From: Bin5 sp965242905
Lineage (GTDB): Bacteria; Chloroflexota; Anaerolineae; Caldilineales; Caldilineaceae
Reading direction: 5' to 3'
Assembly: GCA_965242905.1 (NCBI GenBank)
Contig: CBDETM010000002.1
Coordinates: forward strand, 5,456,001-5,520,000
Length of the DNA stretch: 64,000 bases
Shown here: positions 9,055-17,886 of the stretch, one piece after another
Position numbering within the stretch: position 1 is the first letter of the stretch
How the letters are laid out: each line of letters begins with the position of its first letter
The notes under the pieces: model-generated
What the model saw: the letters and a program-made list of their open reading frames with translations, nothing else
Database searches by the model: none
Told to the model about the DNA's origin: nothing
Position numbers and translations under genes: made by a program

Positions 9055-10353
9055 CTAACTTGCGCTGGTGTCAGTGCCGGACGCTGGTCGGGGTACTTCC
9101 TCGTTTGCTTCCTCATCTTCGGAAAACTCTTCCAATTCCTCGTCGAGTTCCTCATCGTCTTGGGCGCGGATTGAAACTGTCTCTGCGGCGACGCCGCCGC
9201 GACTGATACGTTCCAAGATCGGGAAAAGGAGGCCGTTGCGCTGGAAGCGCAGGGTCAACATAAGCAGGATTCCGAAGAAAACCAGCCGCCACAGTGTCAT
9301 GTCAATGTGGATCGGGCCAATGGAGACGCTGGTGCGCAGCAGCTCCAATACAAACGTGATGATAATGGCGCCGACGGAGGCGGTGTAGATGTTTTCGAGA
9401 CCGCCGATGACGGCCATAGCGATCACCAGGGACATCTGCAGGATTATTAAAGTATTGGGTGTGATGATTCCGATGTAGTGGCCCTGGAGGGCGCCGGCTG
9501 CGGCCGCCAAGGTGCTGGTGATGACAAAGACCAGGACTTTGTAGCGGACAATGTTGACGCCGAGTGCGGCGGCGGCCTCTTCGTCTTCTCGTATTGCGCG
9601 GATGAAGAGACCGAACCTGGAACCGGCCAGCCAGGTCATGAGCGCCATGGCAAAGATGAACAGGAGCAGCATGGCGTAGTAGGGCGGTATCTTGCTCGTT
9701 GACGTGAAGCCGGCGATGCCGCCGGGGAAGAGCGGGACAAGCTCCAGCCCGCTCTGGCCCTCGGTGATGGGAATCTCGGCGCTGATGGCTGCGCGCAGGA
9801 TTTCGGAGAAGCCGATGGTAAAGAGGGCCAAATAGGTACTACGGAGACGCAGGACGAGCCAGCCGACCAGCAGGCCAAAGACGGCGCCCATTACCAGCCC
9901 CATGGCAATGCTGGCCCAGACTGGCGGGAACACAATCAACGTGCCGGCAGGCAGCGTCTCGGCTTTGGCCATGTCGAGGCAGGACTCGTCGATAGTGCCG
10001 ACGCGGCGGATGTTCAGAATCACCAGCCACCAGTTGCCGAACAGAGGCAGATCGGTGCACAGCTCGGAGGGAGCGGTAGTGAAGCGGATGAACTTTCCGA
10101 TCAGACCGGAAGTGTAGCCCCCGATTGCCATGAAGGCCATGTGGCCAAAGGAGAACTGCCCCGCGTATCCTGCCAAGAGAGACCAACTTGAGGCGAGAAT
10201 AGCGTAGAAAAAGGCCGTGATGGCCAGATGCATGAAGTAACTGCTGAGGACAAGGGGTCCCAAGCCACCCATTTCTGAAGAGGCCAGGGGGATCAGAAAC
10301 AGAATGATGAGGGCGACCGTCGCTGAGACGCGGTAGAGAGCCGTTGGGTTCAT
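9055..10353 (-). CDS. livM: Branched-chain amino-acid type ABC transporter permease (LivM)
   Basis: Membrane permease of the LIV-type importer, about 432 residues with roughly ten hydrophobic segments and the conserved AGYAGQFSFGHMAFMAIGGY signature of LivM proteins. The start at 10353 gives the classic ATGA 4-nt overlap with the livH stop; a longer in-frame reading begins at 10461 inside livH and is less likely. Two features exceed the usual form: a hydrophilic loop of about 45 residues after the third membrane segment, and an acidic C-terminal tail (rich in E and D, ending in PRPASGTDTSAS) of about 40 residues, presumably cytoplasmic. Confidence 0.93.
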   Translation of the reverse strand: MNPTALYRVSATVALIILFLIPLASSEMGGLGPLVLSSYFMHLAITAFFYAILASSWSLLAGYAGQFSFGHMAFMAIGGYTSGLIGKFIRFTTAPSELCTDLPLFGNWWLVILNIRRVGTIDESCLDMAKAETLPAGTLIVFPPVWASIAMGLVMGAVFGLLVGWLVLRLRSTYLALFTIGFSEILRAAISAEIPITEGQSGLELVPLFPGGIAGFTSTSKIPPYYAMLLLFIFAMALMTWLAGSRFGLFIRAIREDEEAAAALGVNIVRYKVLVFVITSTLAAAAGALQGHYIGIITPNTLIILQMSLVIAMAVIGGLENIYTASVGAIIITFVLELLRTSVSIGPIHIDMTLWRLVFFGILLMLTLRFQRNGLLFPILERISRGGVAAETVSIRAQDDEELDEELEEFSEDEEANEEVPRPASGTDTSAS

Positions 10354-11591
10354 AGCTCGCGTCCAAAGAGACCGGTCGGCTTGAGCAGGAGCACCAAGGT
10401 CAGGATCACCATGCCGTAGGCGGGAATATAGGCGGCGGCGCGGGTGGCGTCGGGGATGCATCCGGTGCCTGCGGCTTCGACCAGCCCAACGATCAGACCG
10501 CCCAGGAAGGCGCCGGGCAGACTCCCCATGCCGCCAAGCACGATGATAACGAAAGAGCGGGCGGCTGCGGGGATACCGACCTGGGGCAACCAGGAGAAGA
10601 CCTGGACTAAGGAGGCTCCTGACAGGCCTGCAAGCATTGCGCCCATGCTGAATGCGAGCGTGTTCATCGAGTCGGGATTGATTCCGGTGACGGCAGCGGC
10701 CTGTCTGTCCTGACTAACGGCTCTGAGGGCTTTGCCCACCCAGGTCCGGTAGAGGAACCAGAGCAGGGCCGCCAGCATGAGCAGGGCAAGGACGGCGGCG
10801 GTAAAGCGGGGATTGGGGACGGAAATCGCGTCAAAGATTGTGACATTACCCGGTGTCATTCTGAGGAAGGCGCCGGATTCGCCGGGCAGCTCAAGGCGAG
10901 GGAAGGGGAAGAAACGTTGCGCTTTTACAGGCACTGCCGAGGTCAGGGCCTGGGTGAAGTATTGCAGGAAGAAGGCCAGGCCAAACGTTACGAGGATGGC
11001 GTATTCGGTGGGGCGTTCGATCTCGCCGCTGCCCATGGGGCGCAGGAAGATCCTCTCGAAGACGTAACCGATGGCGAAGGTCACGATACAGCTTGCCAGG
11101 ATGGCTACGATCGGCGACACACCTGGGATCCATTCGGCAGTCATGAAGTAGGTGACCATGCCGCCGATCATGTAGAACTCGCCGTGGGCAAAGCTTACGA
11201 CGCCCAAAATGGAGAAAATGAGGGTAAGGCCCAAGGCCATCAGCCCGTAGATGACGCCGATGACGATGCCGTTGGCAAGCTGTGAGATTACAAAGCCGCC
11301 GTTTGCGACGCAGAGATTGTCGGGATCGGCTAGGGCAAAGGCGACAATGAATATGCCGACGACGATGGCGATGGCGATCCCAATGAGGCGGCTGGTGATT
11401 TTGGGCGTGGCGATCCAGAGTGGAACGAGGCTGAGAGGGCCCAGGGCCGCGCCGATAACGGCGCCGCCGAATGAGGCTTGGGAGATTTCGAGGTCTTTGC
11501 GGGCGTAGATGCGCGGTGTTACGACTCCGCCGAGTGCGCCCCAGAAAAGTATCCACAGAAGCGCCCAACCGAAGATCGCTGCGTTTTCCAT
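10350..11591 (-). CDS. livH: Branched-chain amino-acid type ABC transporter permease (LivH), N-terminally extended
   Basis: Partner permease of LivM. The conserved LivH core begins only around residue 103 (ISQLANGIVIGVIYGLMALG) and includes the signature GVVSFAHGEFYMIGG. The preceding roughly 100 residues carry about three extra hydrophobic segments, making the protein 413 residues against the usual 290-300. The extension is in frame and begins with an ATG at 11591; no better start close to the core is obvious. It follows livK by 165 nt and overlaps livM by 4 nt. The role of the extra segments is unknown. Confidence 0.91.
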   Translation of the reverse strand: MENAAIFGWALLWILFWGALGGVVTPRIYARKDLEISQASFGGAVIGAALGPLSLVPLWIATPKITSRLIGIAIAIVVGIFIVAFALADPDNLCVANGGFVISQLANGIVIGVIYGLMALGLTLIFSILGVVSFAHGEFYMIGGMVTYFMTAEWIPGVSPIVAILASCIVTFAIGYVFERIFLRPMGSGEIERPTEYAILVTFGLAFFLQYFTQALTSAVPVKAQRFFPFPRLELPGESGAFLRMTPGNVTIFDAISVPNPRFTAAVLALLMLAALLWFLYRTWVGKALRAVSQDRQAAAVTGINPDSMNTLAFSMGAMLAGLSGASLVQVFSWLPQVGIPAAARSFVIIVLGGMGSLPGAFLGGLIVGLVEAAGTGCIPDATRAAAYIPAYGMVILTLVLLLKPTGLFGREL

Positions 11592-11756
11592 GGTTCAGGT
11601 CCGAGCCTGGCGGGCAGTGGGATGGTTAATCGTCAAGTGGAAAAAGGAGGCACCTTGTAGCTGCGGCAGAAGTGGGTGATGAAGGCGGACAGCCTGCAAG
11701 CCGGGGGAAGGCTCGCATGGCTATCAGGCCAAGAAAGTGCTCCAACGGTCAGCTCT

Positions 11757-13109
11757 TTACTCCTGACCGACTATGATCGGTGCGCCGGTCTGGTAGATCA
11801 CCGGGTAGACGACAGTCGTTTCGGTGGCGTCCTGCCCTTCAACCTGGTACTGCACGATGGTGATGGCGGGATCAGGGAACTGGTGCCACCACTTGGGGTC
11901 TACACCTGCCTGTTCGGGGGTATTGCTGCGGTTAATCGGGAAGGTGATTGGACCGAGTGCGCCCATGTGGTTGATGTTCTCGAGGGCGTCGATGATGTCC
12001 GACGGGTCGGTGGAGCCGGAGTCCTCGATGGCCTGGGCGATCAGCATAATGGAGTCGTAGGAGGCCATTGCGTAGGACTCGATGTCGTCCTTGCCAGTGC
12101 GGGCCGAGTACTCGGCTACGAGGGCCTGGGCCACGTCGTTGTAGAGCTGCTGCGGCAGGCCGATACGGCGCACGAAGCAGTGGTTGCCGTCAGGGACGTT
12201 GGTCCAGAAGGCATCGCTAACTAGGGAGACCTGGTTGCACATGGTGGGCACGTTCTGCGGTCCGATGCCGGCGTCGGCGGCCTGCTGGGTGAAGTTGTAG
12301 GAGGCTTCACCGGTCGCGAGGGTCACGATCATGTCAGGGCTTTCGGCCTTCACGCGCTCGATGATGCCGGCGAAGTCCTGGGTGCCGATGTCAACACTGA
12401 AGGTGACCGATTCGATACCGGCCCCGTCAAGGAGCGCGGTCGTGTTTTCGGCTGCCGGGATACCGTAGTCGGTGTTCTCGGTGAGGATGACGACTTTGTC
12501 GAGCTTCATGCCGTTTTCGTCACGCAGCCACTGGATGAACTTGACATCGACTGCGGAGACTTCGGAGCTCAGCGGGGCGATGCGGAAGATTTCATCGTAC
12601 TGAACGCTGGTGATGGTGTCGTTCCAGGTTTCGGCGAAGACGATGGGAACGCCGTTGTCACGGGCGACCTCCTTGGCCGCGACACCGACTGAACTGTGGT
12701 AGCCGCCACCAATCCCGACGACGCCATCCTGGTTGATGAGACGTTCAACGACGGCAGTGCCGCGTTCCGGGAGGCCTTCGGTGTCGACTATGATCAGCTC
12801 GACCGGCCTGCCCATGATTCCGCCGCGGTTGTTGAGCTCTTCGGCAGCAATCAGCATGGCCTCGCGCATGGCCTCACCGCCGACGACCGCGCCGGGGGCT
12901 GAGAGCGGCGCGAGTGCGCCGATCTTGATCGGCTCCATCGACATGTCGTCGGACTCCTCAGCGGGAGCCTCAGTTGGAGCGGCAGCAGCTTCTTCGGCTG
13001 CGGGTTCGGCCTCGCCGACGGTCTCGGCTTGGGGCGCGCAGGCGGCAAGCATGAGGGCGAGGATACTCAGTGAGATTACAATCCAGGTGAGAGTTCGCGA
13101 TCGGTTCAT
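11757..13109 (-). CDS. Branched-chain amino-acid type substrate-binding lipoprotein, copy 1 (LivK-like)
   Basis: Extracytoplasmic receptor of the LIV-type importer, about 450 residues. The start at 13109 is supported by AGGAGA about 10 nt upstream and by the signal peptide MNRSRTLTWIVISLSI leading to lipobox LAAC. After a low-complexity A/E/P linker comes a periplasmic-binding fold typical of LivK (PIKIGALAPLSAPG, GVVGIGGGYHSSVG). It is the first gene of the liv operon, 165 nt before livH, with a good sigma-70-like promoter (13228-13256). A second, clearly paralogous receptor lies 1.3 kb upstream. Homologs bind amino acids, urea or short amides. Confidence 0.93.
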   Translation of the reverse strand: MNRSRTLTWIVISLSILALMLAACAPQAETVGEAEPAAEEAAAAPTEAPAEESDDMSMEPIKIGALAPLSAPGAVVGGEAMREAMLIAAEELNNRGGIMGRPVELIIVDTEGLPERGTAVVERLINQDGVVGIGGGYHSSVGVAAKEVARDNGVPIVFAETWNDTITSVQYDEIFRIAPLSSEVSAVDVKFIQWLRDENGMKLDKVVILTENTDYGIPAAENTTALLDGAGIESVTFSVDIGTQDFAGIIERVKAESPDMIVTLATGEASYNFTQQAADAGIGPQNVPTMCNQVSLVSDAFWTNVPDGNHCFVRRIGLPQQLYNDVAQALVAEYSARTGKDDIESYAMASYDSIMLIAQAIEDSGSTDPSDIIDALENINHMGALGPITFPINRSNTPEQAGVDPKWWHQFPDPAITIVQYQVEGQDATETTVVYPVIYQTGAPIIVGQE

Positions 13110-13227
13110 TGTAAGGTTCTCCTTGCTATTCAGTGGGCTTCGGACATTGGAAGCCAGATTGCGGTTGGTGACACTAAGCTTCGATGCATTGCGCAGGCAC
13201 CGGGGACAAGGGACAGTGTTCGGGTTC

Positions 13228-13256
13228 ATTATGCAACAGCCCCAATTGCATGTCAA
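13228..13256 (-). promoter_or_regulatory. Sigma-70-type promoter for the liv operon
   Basis: On the minus strand TTGACA (13256-13251), a 17-nt spacer, and CATAAT (13233-13228) closely match housekeeping -35/-10 boxes. Transcription would start near 13220, giving a leader of about 110 nt before the first liv binding-protein gene. Confidence 0.7.
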
Positions 13257-13363
13257 TGGACACAGGAGTTAATTCCAGTGTATTCGCACCTTTCATTGGT
13301 GATTTGAGAAGCTATGAGAGGGCGTTCCAAAGGGTCGTTCCTGCCCCAAGCGAGGAACAGTTC

Positions 13364-13400
13364 GATCCGCGAAGTCACGCGAAGGGCCGCGAAGAACACC
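13364..13400 (+). repeat. CGCGAAG-type intergenic repeat, copy 1
   Basis: 37-bp unit beginning GATCCGCGAAG and ending CGCGAAGAACACC, with three CGCGAAG modules about 11 bp apart (the middle one preceded by TCA). An equal-length copy lies at 39907-39943. No coding sense is apparent. Confidence 0.75.
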
Positions 13401-13503
13401 AGAGGTGTATAGGGCTCTGTTTGCGTGGAAGCACGACTATTTGCGGATACTCGGTTTGCTTCTGTCATTTCTCGATTCAGCTGCCCGTCTTGTGGTCGTG
13501 AAA

Positions 13504-13550
13504 TGTCTACATAAGCCGCTATATGTATACAAATGTATACATATGTCTAC
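13504..13550 (+). repeat. 10-bp phased TGTMTAC repeats
   Basis: TGTCTAC at 13504, TGTATAC at 13524, TGTATAC at 13534 and TGTCTAC at 13544, that is, three in successive 10-bp steps and a fourth exactly 20 bp earlier, each followed by A. Two of them contain the palindrome GTATAC. The helical phasing would put every copy on one DNA face, as in an operator array; no regulator gene is adjacent. Confidence 0.7.
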
Positions 13551-14070
13551 AAAAGTCGCGCCAAAATCAATTTTTTTTGGGCGCCTTTTGCGGCCTTTTG
13601 TGCTCTGCAGGGCTTGGTGAGCACCTGTCCTGGTTTGATGCTCTTTCGCCCGGCTGTGGGTAACAAGGTCGGGTCATTTCATGTCAGATAGGCGTAAGTC
13701 GGACAAAGCGGGCGAAAAAAGCTATTTGGTTCATCGCTTGCAGTTTCGGCGGTATGGTTCTTCCTCTCGACTCAGGATTCCGAGCGACAGGCGGATGCGC
13801 GTTTGTCGGTTCTCATTGTACCATGCATTTTTTCGATTTTGCTTGCTTTTTTTGGGTGAATTACAGAATTGGGGTGGAAAGAGTCAGTTTTAGCGCCACC
13901 CAAATCTGGGGTGGAAATGGCCTGGCGGTTTTTGGAAAGACGCGGGGGAGGCGCCAGGCCGGACATTGTCGTGGGTTCCGTCAGTTGGAGGGGATGCGAA
14001 GGCTGGCACAGGGCAGGCACCTACAGGGATTCGATGGGACTGGCGCGATGTGGTTTGGCGAAGCCCTTTC

Positions 14071-14210
14071 GATTAGGCATATGTCACCAATGTCGTCACC
14101 AGGTCGATGAGGCATGTTGTAGGAGAGGGGGCGTTGCGGGGGCGGAGCCCCCGCACAAGGGAGGGCCGACTAGGCCCGACCGCCCAGAACTGCAGTAGTC
14201 AGTAGTCAGA
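14071..14210 (+). repeat. Composite palindromic repeat B, copy 1
   Basis: Begins ATTAGGCATATGTCACCAAT, runs through GGTCGATGAGG and GGAGAGGGGGCGTTG, then a hairpin (GCGGGGGC, GGA, GCCCCCGC), a second hairpin (GGGCC, GACTA, GGCCC), GACCGCCCA and a tail of TCAGTAG heptamers. A near-identical element is at 36191-36341 and a shorter one at 52265-52330, which makes this a dispersed family. Confidence 0.8.
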
Positions 14211-14370
14211 GACGGCGCCTATCCTGGCGGAAACAGGCATGGGAACTGACCATGGCTTGGGTGCCTCCAGAGGTATTAGAAAGTTCGCCCCTATTTTGGG
14301 ATGCATTCGTCAGTTTGAGAGGGCGTGACGGTGGTGGGTGAAGTAGTATATCAGCCAATGGTGAGGCATC

Positions 14371-14398
14371 GGGCAGGCACGAGGCCTGCCCCTACAGG
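14371..14398 (+). repeat. Single GGGCAGGC/GCCTGCCC palindrome
   Basis: Stem GGGCAGGC, loop ACGAG, stem GCCTGCCC, tail CTACAGG. It has the same design as the 70-bp array units at 25.5-26.2 kb. It lies about 50 bp downstream of the stop of the second liv binding-protein gene, in the orientation where it could help end that transcript. Confidence 0.8.
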
Positions 14399-14449
14399 TG
14401 CGGCGAAAGGGATTGCGGAGGCGGCACGAAGGGCGGGCACGATGTGGGG

Positions 14450-15796
14450 CTACTGGCCGACGACGATGGGATCGCCTGTCTGGTAGGTGTGGGGAAAGAC
14501 GACGGTGGCGCCGACCGAGTCTTCGCCTTGCTGCTGATATTGGACGACGGTGACGGCGGGGTCGGGGAACTGGTGCCACCACTTTGGGTCGACGCCCGCG
14601 TCCTGGGGCGTGTTGCGGCTGTTGATGGGAAAGGTGATGGTACCAAGCGCGCCTTCGTAGGATATTTCTTCGAGTGCGGCGATGATGTCGTTGGGGTCGG
14701 TTGTCCCGGCATCGGTTATGGCCTGGGCGATGATACGGACGGCGTCGTAGGCGGCGAAAGCGTAGGACTCGGCGCCCTCTTTGCCGGTGCGGGCCTCGTA
14801 TTCGGCGAGAAACTCAAGGGCAATGTCGTTGTACAGTTGGGGGGGCAGACCTATCCGGCGCACGAAGCAGTAGTTTCCGTCGGGAACGTTCCGCCAGAAG
14901 GACTCGCTTTCGAGGGCGACGTGCTCACAGAGCGTGGGCAGGTCGTGCGGGCCTATGCCGGCGTCGGCGCATTGCTGGGCGAAGTTGTAGGAGGCCTCGC
15001 CGGTAGCCAGGGACATGATGAAGTCAGGTTCTTCGGCTTTTATTCTCTCGATGATACCTGCGAAGTCCTGTGTGCCGATGTCGACGCCGAAGGTGACGGA
15101 TTCGATCCCGGCTTCGCCGAGTAGCCTGGAGGTATCTTCGGCGGCGGGAATGCCGTAGTCGGTGTTTTCGGTCAGTATCACCACTTTGTCCAGCTGAATG
15201 CCGGCCTCGTCGCGCAACCACTGGATGAACTTTACGTCGACGGCGGAGACTTCCGAGCTCAAGGGCGCGATACGAAACACCTGAGGATATTGCACGCTGG
15301 TGATGGTGTCGTTCCAGGTATTGGCCAAGACGATGGGAATGTTATTGTCGTGGGCGACCTCCTTGGCGACAACGCCAACGGAGCTGTGGTAGCCGCCGGC
15401 GATGGCTACGACACCGTCCTGACTGATCAGCCTTTCGGTGACGGCGGCTCCCCGCTCCGGCAGGCCCTCGCTGTCAACAACGACCAACTCGACGGGACGG
15501 CCCAGAAGGCCGCCGCCGGCGTTGATTCTTTCGGCGGCGATAATCATGGCGTCGCGCATGGCCTCGCCGCCAACGACGGAACCCGGGGCGGACAGGGGGA
15601 ACAGGGCCCCGATCCGTATTGGATCTCCTGCGGGCTGTTGTGAACCGGCTTCCGGCTTCGAATCATTGGATTCCGAAACCGGTGCTTCAGACTGTACCTC
15701 GTTCGAAGGGGCTGAAGCCGGCCCGCATGCTGCGATAGCGAGCGCTATGAGGGCCACTGCAAGTGCGCGAAAGATTTTGTCTTGAATGAAGATCAC
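14450..15796 (-). CDS. Branched-chain amino-acid type substrate-binding lipoprotein, copy 2 (LivK-like)
   Basis: Paralog of the receptor at 11757-13109; long stretches agree residue for residue (for example SSEVSAVDVKFIQWLRDE and the YNDIA/YNDVA region). The 448-residue protein starts at a GTG at 15796 with GGAGA about 8 nt upstream. A signal peptide ends at lipobox IAAC, followed by an S/E/P-rich linker. It probably shares the LivHMGF channel, widening the range of substrates (inference), since no second permease set is present. The two copies face the same way and are separated by repeat-filled DNA, consistent with a tandem duplication followed by repeat accumulation. Confidence 0.92.
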   Translation of the reverse strand: MIFIQDKIFRALAVALIALAIAACGPASAPSNEVQSEAPVSESNDSKPEAGSQQPAGDPIRIGALFPLSAPGSVVGGEAMRDAMIIAAERINAGGGLLGRPVELVVVDSEGLPERGAAVTERLISQDGVVAIAGGYHSSVGVVAKEVAHDNNIPIVLANTWNDTITSVQYPQVFRIAPLSSEVSAVDVKFIQWLRDEAGIQLDKVVILTENTDYGIPAAEDTSRLLGEAGIESVTFGVDIGTQDFAGIIERIKAEEPDFIMSLATGEASYNFAQQCADAGIGPHDLPTLCEHVALESESFWRNVPDGNYCFVRRIGLPPQLYNDIALEFLAEYEARTGKEGAESYAFAAYDAVRIIAQAITDAGTTDPNDIIAALEEISYEGALGTITFPINSRNTPQDAGVDPKWWHQFPDPAVTVVQYQQQGEDSVGATVVFPHTYQTGDPIVVGQ

Positions 15797-15888
15797 TCTA
15801 GATTCTCCGGTCTTGGGATTGAACAGCCAGTGTGTAGGGTACAGTAACGTGTGTTGTTGGGAAATAGCAGTTCCTACTGATTAATGTC

Positions 15889-16881
15889 CTACTGATCTGC
15901 TTCCTGCAGTTCGTCGGCGGGACCTGTTATTTCTGTCCCGTATTTGGGCATGCGACTAAGGATCAGCCGGTCGCGGAGTGAAGTAGGTAGACTTTCGATC
16001 CAACTTCGAATGAGGGCGTCGCGTCCAACCAGATAGCGTGCTTTGGGTTTAGCCACAGTCAATGCAGTTTCCACCGTGCGCGCGACTTCGTCAGCAGGGA
16101 CGCCTTTGGGATTCTCCAGTGACACAGCCATTCTGTCGAGCAGGGGCCCGTATTTCTCAAAGGCTTTGGGCGGGTATTTGCGGAGTTCACCGTCCACATA
16201 GGCGCGCGCCTTGTTCCAAATTTCAGTCTTGATGGCGCCCGGCTGAACCGACACTACTTCGATTCCCCAAGGTTTCAGCTCGAGCCTCATGCCGTCGGTA
16301 AGGGCCTCGAGCGCAAATTTGGAGGCGCAGTAGGGGGAGAGAAGCGGTGTCGAACTGAAACCGGCAATTGAGCTGATCATCACGATGCGGCCGCGAGCCC
16401 TCCTAAGCAAAGGAATCATGTGCCTTGTAACGGAAAGCGGCGCGATTGTGTTTGTTTCGAAAACCCGGCGCAGCTCCTCCGGGTCAAGGTATTCTACAAG
16501 GCCACCGGCGGCGATTCCAGCGTTATTGACCAGAGCGTGTAGCCCGTCGTCTCCAACGTGTTCGCGTACCGTCCGGGCGGCGGCGGCAATCTGGTCGGGG
16601 TCGGTTACATCGAGCAGGATGGTGTGCAGCCTGGGGGAAGCGTCGTTCGTCAGACGGAGGCCGTCGTCCTCTTTGCGAACGGTGGCGAAGACCTGCCAGC
16701 CGGCGCGATCAAGCCGGAGAGCGCAGGCGCGGCCGATCCCGCTGGAGGCCCCGGTAATCATGACGGACCTGGGAGGAAGGCTACTGTAGTCCTCTGAATC
16801 GCTTTCAGCTGCCATAGGGATTCCCGTCAGCGTGGGGGCTGCCAATGCTCCTTTTCTATTCGGCTTGCCAGGCTGGGTCAT
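15889..16881 (-). CDS. Short-chain dehydrogenase/reductase, long N-terminal lead
   Basis: NAD(P)-dependent oxidoreductase of the classical SDR superfamily. From the ATG at 16881, TGASSGIG lies at 43-50, NNAG at 119-122, and the catalytic set SS...YCASK ends with Tyr184 and Lys188. The ATG at 16881 is preferred (AAGGG about 10 nt upstream) over a GTG at 16926. The first 40 residues are polar and not part of the fold. The overall shape, with SSIAGFSSTPLLSPYCASKFALEALTDGMR split around the active site, recalls retinol-dehydrogenase-like SDRs. It lies just downstream of another SDR and is probably co-transcribed with it. Substrate unknown. Confidence 0.88.
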   Translation of the reverse strand: MTQPGKPNRKGALAAPTLTGIPMAAESDSEDYSSLPPRSVMITGASSGIGRACALRLDRAGWQVFATVRKEDDGLRLTNDASPRLHTILLDVTDPDQIAAAARTVREHVGDDGLHALVNNAGIAAGGLVEYLDPEELRRVFETNTIAPLSVTRHMIPLLRRARGRIVMISSIAGFSSTPLLSPYCASKFALEALTDGMRLELKPWGIEVVSVQPGAIKTEIWNKARAYVDGELRKYPPKAFEKYGPLLDRMAVSLENPKGVPADEVARTVETALTVAKPKARYLVGRDALIRSWIESLPTSLRDRLILSRMPKYGTEITGPADELQEADQ

Positions 16882-16935
16882 GGTCTCGCCCTTTTCCGGC
16901 TTCCTCTCAAGCAGTTCGTGACCCACGGTTGACGT

Positions 16936-17772
16936 TCAGATGCCCATGCCACCGGTGACTTCGAGCACATGGCCGGTGATGTAGGATGCCAATGGAGAAG
17001 CGATAAGGACGATGCCGGCAGCGGCTTCTTCGTCGGTGGCGGGTCTTCCGAGGGGGATACGCAGGTGAATGTCCTTGTCGAGCATCGAGCGTACCTTCTG
17101 AGGGATACCGAGGACAACCTCACGCCCGTCAATTTCAATCGCCTCTTCCTGGGCTTCTTGAGAGCGAGTCAGGCGGGTGTCGATGAAGCCGAAGGCGACG
17201 GCGTTGCAGCGGATACCCAGTCTGCCCCATTCCTTGGCGATCGTCTTGGTGAGTCCTACGATCCCCATTTTGCCGGCGGCGTAGTTGGCCTGGCCGATAT
17301 TGCCGTGCAGCCCCGAGGTTGACGAGACGTTGACGATGCAGCGGTTGCTAAGGCTCGCGCCGGATTCCAGTTCGGCTGCTGCGGCGGCGCGCAGAAAGGG
17401 CGCGGCGGCGCGGATCATTTTGAAGGGAGCAGTAAGGTGAACGTCGAGGATCGCCTGCCATTGTTCATCCGTGAGCTTGTGGGCCATGGCGTCCCAGGTA
17501 TAGCCTGCGTTGTTGACGACGACGTTCAGTTTTCCGAATGTGTCGACGGCGGTCTGCATGAGCAGTTCCGGGAATCCGGCGGCGGTGACATCGCCGGAGA
17601 CTGCTACGGCTTGCCCGCCTTGGGACAGAATGGCATTGGCAGTCGCTGCGGCCAGGGCTGCGTCAAGGTCGTTGACTACGACGCTGGCGCCGTGCTCTGC
17701 AAACTGCAGGGCGGCGCTGGCCCCGATTCCCCGACCCGCACCTGTTATGACTACGGTCTGGTCGTTGAACAT
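16936..17772 (-). CDS. Short-chain dehydrogenase/reductase (FabG-like, 3-oxoacyl reductase type)
   Basis: Classical SDR, 278 residues: TGAGRGIG at 10-17, NNAG at 87-90, catalytic Ser150/151, Tyr164 and Lys168 (NYAAGKMG). The pattern matches 3-oxoacyl-[ACP or CoA] reductases and short-chain alcohol dehydrogenases, and together with the MaoC hydratase upstream suggests 3-ketoacyl/3-hydroxyacyl-CoA chemistry (inference). The ATG is preceded directly by a GGTCAGT-type repeat (17773-17792) rather than by a recognisable ribosome-binding site. A region between the NNAG and active-site motifs carries an alanine-rich insertion. Confidence 0.88.
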   Translation of the reverse strand: MFNDQTVVITGAGRGIGASAALQFAEHGASVVVNDLDAALAAATANAILSQGGQAVAVSGDVTAAGFPELLMQTAVDTFGKLNVVVNNAGYTWDAMAHKLTDEQWQAILDVHLTAPFKMIRAAAPFLRAAAAAELESGASLSNRCIVNVSSTSGLHGNIGQANYAAGKMGIVGLTKTIAKEWGRLGIRCNAVAFGFIDTRLTRSQEAQEEAIEIDGREVVLGIPQKVRSMLDKDIHLRIPLGRPATDEEAAAGIVLIASPLASYITGHVLEVTGGMGI

Positions 17773-17792
17773 GGTCAGTGGTCAGTGGTCAG
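17773..17792. repeat. TCAGTGG heptamer repeat abutting an SDR start codon
   Basis: Two and a half copies of the heptamer GTCAGTG directly against the start codon of the minus-strand SDR. The same heptamer (TCAGTGG, TCAGTAG or TCAGTTG) forms the tail of composite repeat B at 14.2, 26.3 and 36.3 kb. Confidence 0.7.
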
Positions 17793-17886
17793 AGAAAGCA
17801 TAATCTGAAAGGCGGTCGGTGAAATAGGGAATCTCCTGTTGTCATGCTGATTCCAGGTGGCCATTTGGGACGGAACTGGCATTCAC

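Larger units (their letters stand above)
13110..14449. other. 1.3-kb repeat-rich intergenic region between the two liv binding-protein genes
   Basis: No convincing gene. It holds the liv promoter, a CGCGAAG-type repeat (13364-13400), a phased 10-bp array (13504-13550), a pair of TGGGGTGGAAA direct repeats (about 13870-13917), a composite palindromic repeat (14071-14210) and one GGGCAGGC palindrome (14371-14398). Short open frames here lack ribosome sites and recognisable protein features. Confidence 0.7.

Noticed and set aside
13681..14198. Small plus-strand frames in the liv spacer
   Set aside because: They overlap repeat B and lack ribosome sites or protein features.
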